Shown here in pieces: positions 34,448 to 35,611 of a stretch of 35,611 nt of DNA; within the stretch, counting starts at the first letter, position 1, and each line of letters starts with the position of its first letter. The position numbers and the translations under genes were made by a program. This DNA comes from CALAZP01 sp964410725 (GTDB taxonomy: Bacteria; Bacteroidota; Bacteroidia; Chitinophagales; Saprospiraceae), in the NCBI GenBank assembly GCA_964410725.1, contig CAYPID010000024.1:1-35611 (forward strand), read 5' to 3'. A model generated the notes under the pieces. It saw nothing but the letters and a program-made list of their open reading frames with translations, was not told where the DNA came from and made no database searches.

Positions 34448-34561
34448 CAGCCTTTTGATACAATTAGTGGATATTGAGTCCGATTTAGAACTTTAGTGAT
34501 TGACTTCAAAACATCTAACAACCAACTATCAAAAGACCGGGAAACCGGTCTTTTTTTTTTT
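34448..34561 (+). ncRNA. Candidate small RNA or gated 5' leader ending at the 34531 terminator
   Basis: The 316-bp gap between the kinase start and the DUF502 gene contains no plausible protein gene, yet it holds a strong plus-strand terminator. A transcript ending there would have to start inside this gap. A degenerate promoter (TTTTG at 34412-34416, TATTGTTTG at 34439-34447 with one extra base) would give an RNA of about 110 bases. Boundaries are guesses from these signals. Confidence 0.25.
34531..34561 (+). terminator. Strong rho-independent terminator without an upstream gene
   Basis: AAAAGACCGG (34531-34540) and CCGGTCTTTT (34545-34554) form a perfect 10-bp stem around a GAAA tetraloop, followed by more T up to 34561. 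The T tract on the opposite strand is only four bases, so the plus strand is the likely sense. It lies 43 bases before the DUF502 start codon. Confidence 0.85.
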
Positions 34562-34604
34562 GATACTATTCAAAAAAAATTGAACATTTGCGAAAAATAT
34601 AAAG

Positions 34605-35246
34605 TTGGAAAAATCATCTTTTAAGGTTTTCGGAAAAATTAAACAGTTTGTCAATACCACCTTACTTGGTGGGCTCACTGTTGTTCTGCCATTCACCCTA
34701 CTAATCGTAGTCATAAGATTTCTGTTTAATCTGATTTTAAACCTAATTACTCCCATTAAGAACCTTTTGCCCTTCTCTGATGGCGTCAAGGGTTGGTTGA
34801 TAGATATTTCAGCCCTAGGGGGGATTATTTTAATATTCTTCTTAATTGGTTTAGTGGTTAGGACGAGTCTGGGAAAAGAACTGTGGAATTATTTTGAAAA
34901 GAAATTTTTACTTCACCTTCCTTTCTATAGTATTCTTAGGGATACCGTCCAACAATTTTTCGGACAGGGTAAAGTACCTTTTTCAAAGGTGGTTGCGGTG
35001 GATGTTTTCAATACAGGGACTAAGATGATTGGATTTATAAGTGCGGAGACTAATGAAGGAGGAGGAATGTATTCCGTTTTTGTTCCAACAGGGCCCAATC
35101 CTACCAATGGCTTTATTTTTCTTATGGAAAAGGAGCAAGTAACCTTCTTAGATATCAAGTCAGAGGAAGCTATGAGAATGATTATAGGCGTGGGAACAGG
35201 TTCCGAGAAGCTTTTGGCCAATATTCTTTCAAAAAGCAGGAAATAG
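34605..35246 (+). CDS. DUF502 family membrane protein
   Basis: This 213-residue protein has two membrane spans near the N-terminus: about 16-45 (LLGGLTVVLPFTLLIVVIRF onward) and about 62-88. The DUF502 body follows, with LPFYSILRDTVQQFFGQGK, FSKVVAVDVFNTGTKMIGFI and SVFVPTGPNPTNGFIFLMEK (the PTxPNPTxG hallmark at about 164-172). The family is widespread and of unknown function. The start is a TTG at 34605: an in-frame stop lies at 34581, and no ATG occurs before the first membrane span. The strong terminator just upstream suggests its transcription may be gated by readthrough. Confidence 0.88.
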   Translation: MEKSSFKVFGKIKQFVNTTLLGGLTVVLPFTLLIVVIRFLFNLILNLITPIKNLLPFSDGVKGWLIDISALGGIILIFFLIGLVVRTSLGKELWNYFEKKFLLHLPFYSILRDTVQQFFGQGKVPFSKVVAVDVFNTGTKMIGFISAETNEGGGMYSVFVPTGPNPTNGFIFLMEKEQVTFLDIKSEEAMRMIIGVGTGSEKLLANILSKSRK

Positions 35247-35297
35247 AACTAATTTTAGTTTGAAGACGTTCTTAAAGAAATAAATACATCTATAATT

Positions 35298-35516
35298 ATG
35301 TCTTCACGTAAAGGTTTTACAATGGGAGAAGGTAAATACTACCTGACCATTAAATCCACTCCTAACAACATTACACTTTTTAGAAAAAACAAGAAATCAG
35401 CATTAGATACTTTCACCAAGTACAAAGAATTGGGAAAAGAAGTAGAATGGTTAGGTAAATGGGACGGAAAGAAATTTACCGAAGATTCTTTACCTGCATC
35501 TGTAAAATCCCATTAA
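35298..35516 (+). CDS. Small lysine-rich protein of 72 residues, function unknown
   Basis: This is a soluble 72-residue frame with a strand-rich start (KYYLTIKSTPNNITLF), a basic helix (KNKKSALDTFTKYKELGK) and VEWLGKWDGKKFTED. It carries no signal peptide, no membrane span and no cysteine. The amino-acid pattern looks like a real compact protein, and it follows the DUF502 gene by 51 bp on the same strand. I do not recognise a family. A small stress-related or ribosome-associated protein is one possibility, but there is no evidence for either. Confidence 0.7.
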   Translation: MSSRKGFTMGEGKYYLTIKSTPNNITLFRKNKKSALDTFTKYKELGKEVEWLGKWDGKKFTEDSLPASVKSH

Positions 35517-35539
35517 AAAATCTCTGCTTAAGTAAGGGA

Positions 35540-35611
35540 TTAATTTTTAATTTTGGGTGTCGGGAAATAAAATCCAAATCCCATGGTCAAATGTATTTTC
35601 AGAGAAAAGGG
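35540..35611 (-). CDS. Possible C-terminal end of a gene continuing beyond the window
   Basis: On the minus strand 23 codons run from the window edge to a TAA at 35542-35540, reading PFSLKIHLTMGFGFYFPTPK plus IKN. The aromatic alternating strand just before the end resembles the last beta strand of an outer-membrane or beta-barrel protein. It would be convergent with the 72-residue gene, 23 bp away. The piece is too short to be sure it is coding. Confidence 0.35.
   Translation of the reverse strand, partial: PFSLKIHLTMGFGFYFPTPKIKN

Noticed and set aside
1..35611. CRISPR array, insertion sequence, prophage, toxin-antitoxin or known defence system
   Set aside because: No regularly spaced repeats, transposase, integrase, phage structural genes or defence-type protein pairs are visible in any frame.

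Overview
The window looks like one contig of a Bacteroidota chromosome, probably a Saprospiria- or Cytophagia-like marine lineage; the order is inference. The supporting signs are two type A and one type B type-IX-secretion (T9SS) C-terminal sorting domains, TAnnTTTG promoter -7 boxes ahead of both tRNAs, low-to-moderate GC, almost no Shine-Dalgarno sequences, and typical Bacteroidota families (YceI, DUF1684, LytS/LytTR, giant Asp-box proteins). A run of exactly 100 N (12376-12475) shows it is a draft assembly. I see no CRISPR array, insertion sequence, prophage or rRNA.

Layout. 1-2932: the 5' part of miaA (minus), divergent from a membrane acyltransferase; then yceI, convergent with a deoxynucleoside kinase through a shared hairpin. 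3057-7184: a 1375-residue secreted adhesin-like protein with a gliding-type C-terminus. 7173-10590: xseB/xseA, a signal-less Asp-box propeller protein and tesB, packed so tightly that stop codons overlap. 10751-17355 (minus): a DUF1684 lipoprotein, a three-domain kinase-like/M23/aminotransferase fusion carrying the assembly gap, and clpB with its terminator. 17559-19305: a small membrane protein and a fatty acid desaturase. 19322-19494: a complete tRNA-Pro(GGG) unit with promoter and terminator. 19618-27837 (plus): a run of four exported proteins, namely an Asp-box/T9SS protein, an SGNH esterase, a 1048-residue Asp-box propeller and a TolB-like propeller. 27845-32051 (minus): an ABC importer of the TrpXYZ-like class whose binding-protein gene is separated from the permease/ATPase pair by a secreted M43 metalloprotease. 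32326-34288 (minus): tRNA-Val(GAC) and a LytTR/LytS two-component pair. 34605-35611: a DUF502 membrane protein, a 72-residue conserved-looking protein and the tail of a further gene.

Most of the window is housekeeping (tRNA modification, DNA repair, proteostasis, lipid synthesis) plus surface or secreted functions. The strongest candidate for something undescribed is the leader of the ABC binding-protein gene (32064-32180, minus). A 14-bp terminator hairpin ends about a dozen bases before the start codon. An upstream 9-base segment is perfectly complementary to the terminator's 3' arm, and a second hairpin can sequester that segment. A tiny reading frame of 11 codons stops inside the segment. 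This is the architecture of an attenuator or riboswitch, and I cannot match it to a known class. Other notable items are the M43 gene inside the transporter operon, the three-domain fusion with an altered kinase catalytic loop, an orphan strong terminator at 34531 suggesting a small RNA or a gated leader, and a 40-base echo of the DUF1684 gene end in the gap upstream of tesB.
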